64,000 nucleotides of DNA from Rhizobium mesosinicum. Its GTDB lineage: Bacteria; Pseudomonadota; Alphaproteobacteria; Rhizobiales; Rhizobiaceae. Both the position numbers and the translations under genes were made by a program. Shown in pieces: positions 9,524 to 17,200 of the stretch; position 1 is the first letter of the stretch; each line of letters starts with the position of its first letter. The notes under the pieces are model-generated. The model was not told the DNA's origin, searched no databases, and worked only from the letters and a program-made list of their open reading frames with translations. Location of the stretch: the NCBI RefSeq assembly GCF_019511345.1, contig NZ_JAEUAK010000002.1, forward strand, positions 310,001 to 374,000. The letters run 5' to 3'.

Positions 9524-9887
9524 TTTTTTCCTGATAACCGTTGAATTTGCTGCTAAATAGCGTTTTAGCTATTCGTTCTATCCACCTTTTAGACCACCTT
9601 TCTGCTTTCGGTAGGAACAAGTTCACGAGTCGTGATGGATGTGCTGCCGGCGTAGCCGGGGGTGTGCGCTGTTCCTTCGCTGTTCTCAGCGGAGTAGCAA
9701 CGTGATTGGTGAACGCAGAAGTTTTCGTTTGCGTCAGGGACTTGAAGCCGTCAGCATCAGGTGCGGCTACAGAAGAACCCACACCCCAACCCTTGCTGGC
9801 GATGGTGTTGCAAAGTTTTCGACACCTGAAACGGAAAAGGCAACCACATCGGCCGCCTCTTGCGTTCGCGCCCACCAAATCGAGAAG

Positions 9888-10312
9888 TTACGCTTTCGCC
9901 CCACAGTTACGCTGAAGCAGTGTGCGGAGGAGCGCTCGTGCCATCTGGCGCCCGGAGCCATCGAAATCGAGGGAGCCGTCATCACAATCAAAATCATGGA
10001 TTTTGATTGGGTTCTCAACCCTTCCGGGTTGGACCAACTCATTGTTGGCTCTTCGTCGCCGCCGTCCTCATCGTCGCAATCGTCTAATTCCAGATCCTCA
10101 ATGCAATCGTTGCCTATGCACTTGGCAGTGCTGCCGAGCGGGGGGCTCTGCATCGGCGTTGTCCTCAAGGTCTGGATCAGGTCGATTGAATCGAGCAAGG
10201 CAATCAGCTCCTCTATCAGCGCTTCAAGCGCGGAACGGCGCAGCTCGACGAGACGGACAAGCGAAGCCGGCCCCACGAAGGGCGCGGCGGCGGGATGGAT
10301 GAGGGCCGGCAT
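9888..10312 (-). pseudogene. Frameshifted remnant of an acidic rhizobial hypothetical protein
   Basis: The start MPALIHPAAAPFVGPASLVRL at 10312 and the following leucine-rich helix (LEALIEELIALLDSID) resemble acidic Asp/Glu-rich hypothetical proteins frequent in rhizobial elements. The frame then changes: after LLDSID the natural continuation DPDLEDNADAEPP lies in another frame, the original frame resumes at LGSTAKCIGNDCIEDLELDD, and the likely end DFDCDDGSLDFDGSG is again in another frame with a stop at 9888-9890. At least three frame changes are therefore needed to read one protein. The alternatives are sequencing errors or a decayed gene; I favour decay, since neighbouring genes are broken too. 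Confidence 0.5.
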
Positions 10313-10320
10313 TATGCCTG

Positions 10321-10452
10321 CTATCGGATACGCCCATAAACATCTATCTTCTGCCAGTCTGCAAAATCGTTGATGGAGCCACCCATGGCATTGCTGGCAT
10401 GGATCAACGCGAGCAGAAATGTAATCCGGAACAGCCAATCCGCGCGGTGCAT
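10321..10452 (-). CDS. Possible small exported peptide (43 residues)
   Basis: Short frame beginning MHRADWLFRITFLLALIHAS with a basic start, a hydrophobic core and an Ala-x-Ala-like end resembling a signal peptide, then about 20 polar residues. GGGGG lies 6 bases before the ATG. It lies inside the decaying element and may be a remnant. Function unknown. Confidence 0.25.
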   Translation of the reverse strand: MHRADWLFRITFLLALIHASNAMGGSINDFADWQKIDVYGRIR

Positions 10453-10469
10453 CCTTACCCCCTATTTGC

Positions 10470-10942
10470 TTGAACATATCAGAGGCGCAATTGCTAAACG
10501 ACTATCAGAAAGAGTTTCTGGACAACCTTATCCTGCATCAGGTGCGTTTCCTCGTCATTGGCGGGGTAGCACGGCGGCATTATGCGGGCGGAGATACAGT
10601 GGATCTCGACATTCTGATTGACATCGAGGAGCCACGAGACGCCATAGAAGCGGCGTTGCTGGAATGGAAGCGGCGATACCCGATCCATACCATGCTTGAG
10701 CTTACGCCACCCCTTGCACTGCGCCCGATGGTGCAGATGAAGTTTCCGGATGATGTTTGGCTTATCAGGACAGGGACGGTGACGTTCTGGAAATCAGCCC
10801 CGACAACGGCGTTGACGTTCTGACGACACTGCCAGGTTTCCGCTTCGCCGACCTATACGCCCGCGGCAATGATGTCATTATCGACGGGATCGAAGTTCGC
10901 ATTCTGTGCGGACCTGACGTAGCTCAAACAGCCCCGCGATGA
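10470..10942 (+). pseudogene. Frameshifted nucleotidyltransferase-like (AbiEii/MNT-type) gene
   Basis: The first frame gives a nucleotidyltransferase N-terminus: a start helix (YQKEFLDNLILHQVRFLVIGGVA), then the GG and DLDILID motifs expected for the nucleotide-transfer fold. At about 10755, after QMKFPDDV, the continuation is in a different frame (AYQDRDGDVLEISPDNGVDV, then DLYARGNDVIIDGIEVRIL), and it stops at 10942 before the usual C-terminal helix. The original frame runs on only to 10823 with unrelated residues. The gene is therefore broken by one frameshift and probably shortened at its end. Relatives act as antitoxin- or toxin-like nucleotidyltransferases, but no partner gene is visible here. 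Confidence 0.65.
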
Positions 10943-11107
10943 AGTAACTGCCAGCCCCGATACTATTGGCTGGGTAAGCCTCTCGCGCGCACGCGCGTAC
11001 TTGTCCGGGAATAAGCCGTTAGCACCCGTGGTTGGCGTCGTTTGCTGGATTGTGATGAGCTCGGCTATCGTGTAACCCATCGGGGCGTTTTCAACCCTGG
11101 GGCAGTA

Positions 11108-12523
11108 ATGAATTTCGTATCGCCTGAGTACGCGCTGCTTTTCTGCGTGGTTTTCGCGCTCTATTACCTCTTGCCGCGCCACCAGCTCGCTATTCTCTTA
11201 GTCGCCAGCCTCGTATTTTACGGATGGGCGCAGCCTTTGGAAATTCCGCTACTGCTGGCGGTTTCGTTCGGCTCCAGCTCGGCAACGTATTTGATACTCA
11301 GACAACGCGGGAACCCGAGAAAGCTTATGTTCTACGGGATCAGCGCCAATCTCGCGGTCCTGGCCTTCTTCAAATACAAATTCCTTGCCATTGATCCAGG
11401 GTTTGCCGCAGCCTCCAGCCCCAATGGTCTGGTTGAGAGCATCCTGTATGCCCCACTTCCGATCGGCATCTCTTTCTATACATTCCATTGCATTAGTCTG
11501 ATCGGTGATGCCTACCGGCAGCAATTTACCGAAGCAGACCTTCGCGGCGGCCTGAGATATTGGCATTTCATGCGCAACGGCCTGCTCTATCTCGTTTTCT
11601 TTCCGCAAATCGTTGCAGGGCCGATCGTCAAGGCGCACCAGTTCATGCCGCAGATCGGCAAGAAGTCGATGAGCGATGTCCCATTCTCCGAAGCCGCGAA
11701 ATGGATCATTTGGGGTCTGTTCTTTAAGTCCTTTGTGGCGGACAACCTGGCGCAGTTCACGGTATGGATGGATCAACCCGCGACGTTCCAAGGGCTTGGG
11801 AGATTCGATCTTGTCGCGCTGCTCTGTTGCTACAGCTACCAGATATTCGCCGATTTCGCGGGATACTCCGCTATCGCGATCGGATCGGCCGCCTTGTTGG
11901 GCTATCGGTTACCCATCAACTTTAACCGGCCGTACGTCGCGCGGTCCTTCTCCGACTTCTGGAGGAGATGGCATATCAGTCTTTCGAGCTTCCTGCGCGA
12001 ATACCTCTACATTCCGCTTGGCGGAAACCGTCGCGGGCCAATGCGGACATACTTCAATCTGTTCGCGACGATGGCACTTGGCGGCCTATGGCATGGCGCC
12101 GACCTATCATTCCTCATATGGGGAGCAGCCCATGGAGTCGCATTGTGCGTCGAGAGAGCGGCAAGCCCCGTCGTGCGCTTTCTGCCTTCGAATGGCGCGG
12201 TATTGAAAGCTCTGCAGCTTGGCTACAGCGCCTGGATCTTCGTGGTGGTTTCCTGTCTGTGGCTATTTTTCAAACTGCAGACCTTCGACCACGCTCTGCT
12301 CTACATCAAGACGATTCTTTATGGCCAAACACAATCGGCCTTCCAAGCTTACCAATATGCTGCCGTTGCAATCTATGCCATTCCGGTTCTGTTAGCTCAC
12401 CTTGTTCCGAAAAGGATTAGTGAGAAAGACAATCTGCTTATGGCTGTTTGCTACGGCGCGATGCTGACGTTATCGATCTTCGACAAAGGTCCGACAGATG
12501 CCTTCATCTACTTCCAGTTCTGA
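11108..12523 (+). CDS. MBOAT family membrane-bound O-acyltransferase (AlgI-like)
   Basis: A 471-residue polytopic inner-membrane protein. MBOAT enzymes move acyl groups, usually acetyl, across the membrane to polysaccharides or other targets. Visible features are about ten hydrophobic segments, the conserved block PQIVAGPI, the segment SDFWRRWHISLSSFLREYLYIPLGG, and the catalytic His in GGLWHGADLSFLIWGAAHG (H329). The ATG at 11108 is chosen because the protein then starts MNFVSPEYALLF like AlgI; the open frame begins earlier at 11042. It overlaps the next small gene by 26 bases, and an SGNH-like protein follows, the usual two-part acetylation set. It lies in the decaying element but looks intact. 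Confidence 0.88.
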   Translation: MNFVSPEYALLFCVVFALYYLLPRHQLAILLVASLVFYGWAQPLEIPLLLAVSFGSSSATYLILRQRGNPRKLMFYGISANLAVLAFFKYKFLAIDPGFAAASSPNGLVESILYAPLPIGISFYTFHCISLIGDAYRQQFTEADLRGGLRYWHFMRNGLLYLVFFPQIVAGPIVKAHQFMPQIGKKSMSDVPFSEAAKWIIWGLFFKSFVADNLAQFTVWMDQPATFQGLGRFDLVALLCCYSYQIFADFAGYSAIAIGSAALLGYRLPINFNRPYVARSFSDFWRRWHISLSSFLREYLYIPLGGNRRGPMRTYFNLFATMALGGLWHGADLSFLIWGAAHGVALCVERAASPVVRFLPSNGAVLKALQLGYSAWIFVVVSCLWLFFKLQTFDHALLYIKTILYGQTQSAFQAYQYAAVAIYAIPVLLAHLVPKRISEKDNLLMAVCYGAMLTLSIFDKGPTDAFIYFQF

Positions 12524-12719
12524 AGCCCTCGCGCTGCGCCGGCGCCAGTACGACGAGCGTTTGATCTCGATGACGCGCACGCCGAATGAAAAGTCATTTC
12601 TATTGTCGATTGGCCTAACAGCCCTGGCGCTGTTTGTGGTGTGGAGCTTGGCAATACCGCATCTTCCGAAATACGTTCCGACCCTCAACCAATCGGACGA
12701 CAATCGACAACTCGTATGA
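12498..12719 (+). CDS. Small single-pass membrane protein between MBOAT and SGNH genes
   Basis: A 73-residue protein with a basic cytoplasmic start and one membrane segment (about residues 36-52, LLSIGLTALALFVVWSLAI), ending LNQSDDNRQLV. It starts inside the 3' end of the MBOAT gene and its stop TGA overlaps the ATG of the next gene as ATGA. In other acetylation systems the SGNH protein carries its own N-terminal membrane anchor. Here anchor and catalytic part sit in two frames, so this may be a natural split or an old frameshift. Confidence 0.6.
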   Translation: MPSSTSSSEALALRRRQYDERLISMTRTPNEKSFLLSIGLTALALFVVWSLAIPHLPKYVPTLNQSDDNRQLV

Positions 12720-13465
12720 ATTTCGAACGAAGCGACCCGGCCTCAGTGGTGCTTGCCGGTTCGTCTTTGCTTTACCGTCTCTCCCCGCTCTACTTCAGCG
12801 AAACGCCGGTCAACATAGCGCTTCCTGGCCAATCCCCCGTATCTAGTGCCGAGATTGCTGTGGCAAAGCCCGCAGAGACAATGGTTATCGAGATAAACAT
12901 TTTGGATCGGGGTCGCGATACAGGACTTGAACGCTTCTCTAGGCGCGTTTTTTCCCCGCCGCTTGGACTTGGGGCGCTGAGTTTTGCTTACAGTCCGGTC
13001 CGTTCATTCGTTTCTCGGTTGTTCGAACTGGACGCGAAGCTTTCCAAGCGAGAGGAGGCGGCGGCTACGGCAGCGCGGCGTCTTGTCGATCAGCCACCGG
13101 CGCAACCCGACTCGGGAGAGACTGTTTCATCCGCGGCCGTTTCACTGGATAAGCGCCCTGTCTCCGACACGATTGCCATATCGGCGCATGAGTTGCGCGC
13201 AATCGCGGATTCATTCGAAGCACGCGGCAGCAAGGTTTACTATCTGCTGATGCCAATGCATCCCTTGTTGGCCTCAACCAACTACGAAAAGCGAAGCCAA
13301 AGCGCGATGGCCGCAGCGGATCCGAAGTTCTCGGAGCGATTGCTATCCGTCGATTGGGGTAACGAACTGCGATGGGACCCGGACGGCGCGCACCTTGATT
13401 CAAGATCCGCGGTCTTGGCAGCTCGGCAGCTGGAGCAAGCTATTAAGGCAGCAAGGAGAAATTAG
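12716..13465 (+). CDS. SGNH/AlgX-like periplasmic acyltransferase partner
   Basis: A 249-residue protein that probably works with the upstream MBOAT protein to acetylate a polysaccharide. It starts MNFERSDPASVVLAGSSLL, with a Gly-Ser-Ser at residues 15-17 like the nucleophile block of SGNH hydrolases, and ends with WDPDGAHLDSRSAVLAA, where Asp223 and His226 fit the DxxH catalytic pair. A coiled, Ala/Glu-rich middle (about 105-160) separates the two. The ATG overlaps the preceding stop (ATGA), so translation is probably coupled. The protein has no signal sequence of its own in this frame, which makes the split with the preceding gene notable. Confidence 0.65.
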   Translation: MNFERSDPASVVLAGSSLLYRLSPLYFSETPVNIALPGQSPVSSAEIAVAKPAETMVIEINILDRGRDTGLERFSRRVFSPPLGLGALSFAYSPVRSFVSRLFELDAKLSKREEAAATAARRLVDQPPAQPDSGETVSSAAVSLDKRPVSDTIAISAHELRAIADSFEARGSKVYYLLMPMHPLLASTNYEKRSQSAMAAADPKFSERLLSVDWGNELRWDPDGAHLDSRSAVLAARQLEQAIKAARRN

Positions 13466-13732
13466 AGCCCTGGCGGCTTTCGGTCGGAAGGAAGGTAAGG
13501 CCGCCTCAATATGGCCCCTGGCCAATTCATAGATCCAGTGCTCGTGGGAATGTGCCTTAGTTTGCAGCCTCTCCAGATCTGCAAGGGCATCGTCGAGCAG
13601 TTCCGTGGCTTCCTGCTGCGAGAATATGCCGTTCGCCACTAGGCGCCGAAAAATGTGCACTTGCATCGCCGTCTGCGAGTGTATGGCCGCCTCAAGGTAG
13701 CCAAGCATTCTCTTCGTGTGTTCGTCGCTCAT
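13400..13732 (-). CDS. Hypothetical helical protein
   Basis: A 110-residue protein, MSDEHTKRMLGYLEAAIHSQTA..., mostly alpha-helical and charged, function not recognised. AAAGG lies 6 bases before the ATG at 13732. Its last 22 codons overlap the end of the SGNH-like gene on the other strand, so the C-terminus may be an extension caused by loss of the natural stop. It is transcribed like the AlpA and primase genes and probably belongs to the element. Confidence 0.55.
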   Translation of the reverse strand: MSDEHTKRMLGYLEAAIHSQTAMQVHIFRRLVANGIFSQQEATELLDDALADLERLQTKAHSHEHWIYELARGHIEAALPSFRPKAARALISPCCLNSLLQLPSCQDRGS

Positions 13733-14153
13733 GTGAACCTTTCTGAAGGGCCAGGGTCGATTCGGGGTGCTCTGTTTCCACAGTGTATTGTCACCGCAGC
13801 GCCGCCGCTATTCCCCGCTAAGAACCGGTATCGAGCGCGGCGTAATTGCCCCATAAATACGCGTGACCGGCATCCTGTTTCCTGCCTGTAATATCAGGCG
13901 CGGAAAGCCGTTATTCGCCGTTATCAATCGGAAGCCATCGCCTTCGAAAGTGACCGCAGAAACTCGCGTGAGATGCCCATAAGAAACCCGGTTTGGGGGC
14001 GGACTCCTCGATCCTCATTGGTATAGGCGCCATGGCGGTAATTGCCGTTCCTCTCGCCCTTGGAAGCTCCAGCGCTTCGATTTGGCGTGACAGCGGGGCG
14101 CGGCGTTCAGCCGATTGGCAGGCGAGTGGGTACATGCTATTGCGTCAGCCTTT
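13733..14153. other. Stretch of about 420 bases without a supportable gene
   Basis: All frames here are short and show no recognisable protein. A plus-strand frame from 13993 encodes a short hydrophobic stretch, but its remainder is low-complexity. Nothing else is evident. Confidence 0.4.
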
Positions 14154-14762
14154 TCACTCACCCCCGCCGCCTTTCGTGACGTTGCCAACGATAGCCTGGT
14201 CGTCTTCGTGAACGTGAACATGCCTCACCTTCACCACCTGCTTGCCGCCAGTCCGGTATCGCTTCAGCGCTTCAGCATGTACGGCAAACGTGCGCATGAA
14301 CTGGTTTGCCTGCTTCGCATAGAACCCGACCTTTTCTAGTGAGCCGCCCTGTCGGGCGCCCCTGGCCATCGTCATTGAGAGCATATGAACGGCCGCCATC
14401 TGCGTCGCCAGCATCATTTCAACGTGGTCTTTAGGGGCAATCCCTTGGACCGCCTCGGTCAAAAACGAAAGCTCTTTTGAACTAACGTTGTTTCTCGGCG
14501 CCGAGAGCAGAATCATCTGCTCGGCGATGAATTCGGAGAGGTTCACATATTCCGTACCGATCGCATTCATCCATGTCGGATGCTCGATCGTTGTCGTTCC
14601 TTCCTTGTAACTGACAGCGCCCTTCTTCCCGATCTACCGCAGGGTAGAATCATCGCATTCGCCGATCGGCGCCCGATCGACCGAAGCAGGAAGTTGATCG
14701 CCTGCCCCGAGAGGCATCACGTTGCTGCTGTCGCTATCCGCCGTCTTCTGCGGTTTGGCCAT
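14154..14762 (-). pseudogene. Element gene with an in-frame amber stop (hypothetical helical protein)
   Basis: From the ATG at 14762 (AGAGG 9 bases upstream) the frame reads MAKPQKTADSDSSN..., meets TAG at 14634-14636 after 42 codons, and continues open in the same frame through GKKGAVSYKEGTTTIEHPTW and the intact part starting MNAIGTEYVNLSEF at 14570. The C-terminal part (AVQGIAPKDHVEMMLATQMAAVH, KQANQFMRTFAVHAEALKRYR, VKVRHVHVHEDDQAIVGNV) resembles hypothetical proteins common in alphaproteobacterial prophages and islands. So the ancestral gene was probably 202 codons and has been interrupted by one base change. A shorter protein of 138 residues from 14570 remains possible, but no good ribosome site precedes it. 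It overlaps the primase end by 46 bases. Confidence 0.6.
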
Positions 14763-16738
14763 GGATGTTCGCCTCTAGGACTTGGCCCGTTCAGACCGAT
14801 CTGAAATTCGTACTGATGGTTGCGCCCATCGTCATACCAGCCGAGATAAAGCTTGATGTATCGGCCGGCGAAAAGTGGCACGTCACGCTTTATGCAAAAG
14901 AACGTCTGCCCTTTGGCATTTCGAAACAGGAACAGGTGGTTCTTGCCCTCATGCGTCTGTTCGATCGTCACCAGTCCCGCGGCAGGCATGCCGAAAACTT
15001 CAGCCTGCCAGCCGTGGGCCGGGTTCCGGCATATCCAGCACGTGCGCTGCCACCAGAGGCGCCAGCCTCTCAAGGCCGCCTTGTAGCCCGCGACGTTCTG
15101 AACAATGCCGCCGTCAAGATCTGCATCAGTGGTCGAGAACCCCTGCAGGAAGCCGGGAAGCTTCGGCCAGGTAAGCAGCGAGAGTGCAGCGAGCAGAGGC
15201 GAAAGAAGCCATGCGAGCGAGACGAGGATTAGGTTCGCCGGCCAATGCGCCGCACAGGCGAGCTCGAAGCGAATTTCCGCCAGCCGCGCGTCGCTCATGC
15301 GAACGATGCCGCTCTCACGATGGATCTCCAGCTCGCCCGAAAGCAGGTTGAGCTTGATGAGCCATTGGCAATCGACCAGCCATTGTTCGAGTTCGATATC
15401 GAAGCGCGCGATGCCCATCAGGCGACCGGAATGCCGGGGCGCATCCCCGGCAGGCGTGACCGCCGGCGCCGGCTCATCTTCCTGGACGAACGCATCCGGG
15501 CCTTCGGACGCATGTGGGTCTTGGGCGAACGCATCCGGGAACGGCGCGGGACGTGCGCTTATGGAGGCCTCGCCAGAAACCGTCCGCTCGATCTGCACGA
15601 CGCGCTCCTCCTCCATCTCGGCAAGGGGCATCCCGGCAACGGCGTCCTGCCTCCAGTCGCGAATGGTGGCGCTCATGAAGGCGTCGAGCTGGCTTTGCGT
15701 CCATCCGGCATCGACGGCATCGGCGCTGTCCCAGCCGCGGCGCGGAAAACGGCCGGCCCGCCAATCGTCGAAACGGTAGCGCTCGATATCGGAAGCGTGC
15801 GCCGCATCCGCGAAGCCGACGCACTGGACATGCGCGCCGACCGCGGTCAGGCGGGCGGCGATATCATCGGCAGCCGCCAGGCCCGGGCCGTCGAAATCCG
15901 GCCAGATCAGCACGTGCCGACCCGAAAGCGGCGACCAGTCCGTGTGCTTTGCGCCCTGGGTTCCGCCCGGCCAGGAGACGACGGTTCGGCCGCTCGCCTG
16001 GCTGAGCCGGTCGCGGCACTTTTCGCCCTCGACGATCACCACCTGCTTGCTGTCGCCGATCGTTTGATCGGGGATCGTTTCGAGGCCGTAGAGCGGCCGC
16101 GGCTTGGGGAAGGGGAAACGCGACCAGGTTTGCGCCCCGTCGCCCAAGCGAACGAACATGACCATCGGCGTTTCCTTGCCGCCGTCGGGCAGATCCCGGC
16201 GCAGGACATAACCTGCCAGCGAGCCGTCGGCATGACGATAGGGAAATACCATCGACGGCGTGAAGGTGCCCCACTCGGATCGCTCGCCCCTGCGCTTCGG
16301 ATTGTAGAGGCGTATGGGCGCGCCGGCCTCAAGGAGACCGGCCGGCGGCGGAACGGGCACGATCCCCTCATAGAGGTCGCGCGCCTCGCCATGCCGAGGA
16401 GGGGTATCCCGCCTGATATCGTCGCGGCCGCCGAGAATGCGGATCGCTCCCTGAAGATCGACGCCTCTGACCTGCTGCACGAAATCGAGGACATCGCCTT
16501 TCCTGCCGCAGCCGAAGCAATGGAAACGCTCGACCCCATCCTGGCCGGCGAAGATCGTGAATGATGGAGTGTCTTCGGTGTGGAAGGGGCAGCAGGCGGA
16601 AAAGTCCCGCCCGCTGCGTGTGAGCTTGCAGCCGTATTGTGCAGCTGTCGAAGACAGGGACACGTCGCGGCGCAGCCGTTCGACGCAGCCTGAGACGCCC
16701 ACGGCCGGCGATGGCGCGTATTGCGAGATTCTATCCAT
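14717..16738 (-). CDS. CHC2-Toprim primase-like protein fused to an unrelated C-terminal domain
   Basis: A 673-residue product of the element. Residues 20-105 form a CHC2 zinc finger with ligands C50, H53, C74 and C77 (CPFH and CFGC), as in DnaG-type primases. A Toprim-like region follows (about 225-320; VVIVEGEKCRDRLS and HVLIWPDFDGPG). From about residue 430 it resembles the linker that normally precedes a helicase or VapE-like domain. At about residue 498 the sequence switches to a different type (residues 499-673: WPANLILVSLAWLLSPLLA, then WICRNPAHGWQAEVFG), which resembles phage membrane proteins of unknown function (DUF7338-type, from memory). I infer a deletion that fused two genes. 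The start at 16738 gives a normal N-terminus. Confidence 0.75.
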   Translation of the reverse strand: MDRISQYAPSPAVGVSGCVERLRRDVSLSSTAAQYGCKLTRSGRDFSACCPFHTEDTPSFTIFAGQDGVERFHCFGCGRKGDVLDFVQQVRGVDLQGAIRILGGRDDIRRDTPPRHGEARDLYEGIVPVPPPAGLLEAGAPIRLYNPKRRGERSEWGTFTPSMVFPYRHADGSLAGYVLRRDLPDGGKETPMVMFVRLGDGAQTWSRFPFPKPRPLYGLETIPDQTIGDSKQVVIVEGEKCRDRLSQASGRTVVSWPGGTQGAKHTDWSPLSGRHVLIWPDFDGPGLAAADDIAARLTAVGAHVQCVGFADAAHASDIERYRFDDWRAGRFPRRGWDSADAVDAGWTQSQLDAFMSATIRDWRQDAVAGMPLAEMEEERVVQIERTVSGEASISARPAPFPDAFAQDPHASEGPDAFVQEDEPAPAVTPAGDAPRHSGRLMGIARFDIELEQWLVDCQWLIKLNLLSGELEIHRESGIVRMSDARLAEIRFELACAAHWPANLILVSLAWLLSPLLAALSLLTWPKLPGFLQGFSTTDADLDGGIVQNVAGYKAALRGWRLWWQRTCWICRNPAHGWQAEVFGMPAAGLVTIEQTHEGKNHLFLFRNAKGQTFFCIKRDVPLFAGRYIKLYLGWYDDGRNHQYEFQIGLNGPSPRGEHPWPNRRRRRIATAAT

Positions 16739-16767
16739 GGATTTTCCGATGAAACTGGGGGCCGGCG

Positions 16768-17001
16768 CTATTTGCGTGCCTGCGAAAGGGCTTTGTGATC
16801 CGGCGCGGCGCGCCTCAGGGACATGTCATCCATCCAGGCGCCGACTTCGTCGGACCTCCAGAAATTGTTCTTCGCGACCCTTATCGGCGCGGGAAACTTG
16901 CCGTTCCGCACCCAGCGCCAGAGGGTCACGTTCGAAACCGGAGCGATCTTCTGAACGTCGCTCGTGCTTAAAAGTGTGTAGGAGATTGCGCTACCAGTCA
17001 T
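16768..17001 (-). CDS. AlpA-family helix-turn-helix regulator
   Basis: A 77-residue DNA-binding protein of the AlpA/excisionase type. The core is SDVQKIAPVSNVTLWRWVRNGKFPAPIRV followed by FWRSDEVGAWMDD, the family's winged-helix pattern. Such genes lie between the integrase and the primase in rhizobial prophages and ICEs and control excision. Here the primase follows 29 bases downstream, but no integrase is found upstream. The ATG at 17001 gives the usual start. Confidence 0.85.
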   Translation of the reverse strand: MTGSAISYTLLSTSDVQKIAPVSNVTLWRWVRNGKFPAPIRVAKNNFWRSDEVGAWMDDMSLRRAAPDHKALSQARK

Positions 17002-17106
17002 GCTCGTTCCTCTGAACTTCCGATCAGAGACAGAATGCGCGACGATGGTTGTTTCTAATTCATGCGATGCAGTTCAACACGATACAGGCGGTAACGTGAG
17101 CTGTGT

Positions 17107-17140
17107 TCGCTGCCGCTGCAGATCGGTGCGGCTCGTCACC
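17107..17140. repeat. Left copy of an imperfect 34-bp direct repeat
   Basis: Bases match 20578-20611 at 31 of 34 positions. The other copy is the last codons and stop of the exported-protein gene; this copy lacks the stop (CGA instead of TGA on the minus strand). The two copies bracket the GGDEF-EAL and methyltransferase genes. Confidence 0.75.
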
Positions 17141-17150
17141 GGCAAAGGCG

Positions 17151-17200
17151 ATGCGGGCCGGAGGCGCGCGAAACTATGCGGGCCGGAGGCGCGCGAACCT
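17151..17200. repeat. 25-bp tandem duplication at the end of the GGDEF-EAL gene
   Basis: Two adjacent 25-base units (17151-17175 and 17176-17200) differ at one base. Each reads ATGCGGGCCGGAGG, then CGCGCGAAACT or CGCGCGAACCT. The second unit overlaps the stop codon of the GGDEF-EAL gene by two bases. Confidence 0.85.

Larger units (their letters stand above)
9524..17001. mobile_element. Decaying integrated element (prophage or ICE remnant) downstream of tRNA-Thr
   Basis: The block starts at the 3' end of tRNA-Thr and ends at the AlpA-like gene. It contains an AlpA regulator, a CHC2-Toprim primase and several broken genes (see separate entries), plus acyltransferase cargo on the opposite strand. 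No integrase and no second copy of the tRNA 3' end could be found by eye, so the element looks immobile. The right boundary is uncertain and may extend to about 17106. Confidence 0.65.

Noticed and set aside
9507..9878. Minus-strand frame of 123 codons that reaches into the tRNA-Thr gene
   Set aside because: It overlaps the tRNA 3' end and has no recognisable integrase motif. An integrase remnant was considered but not supported.
9639..10373. Plus-strand open frame of 244 codons at the left end of the element
   Set aside because: The minus strand here contains the acidic hypothetical remnant, and the plus frame is Ser/Arg-rich without family features.
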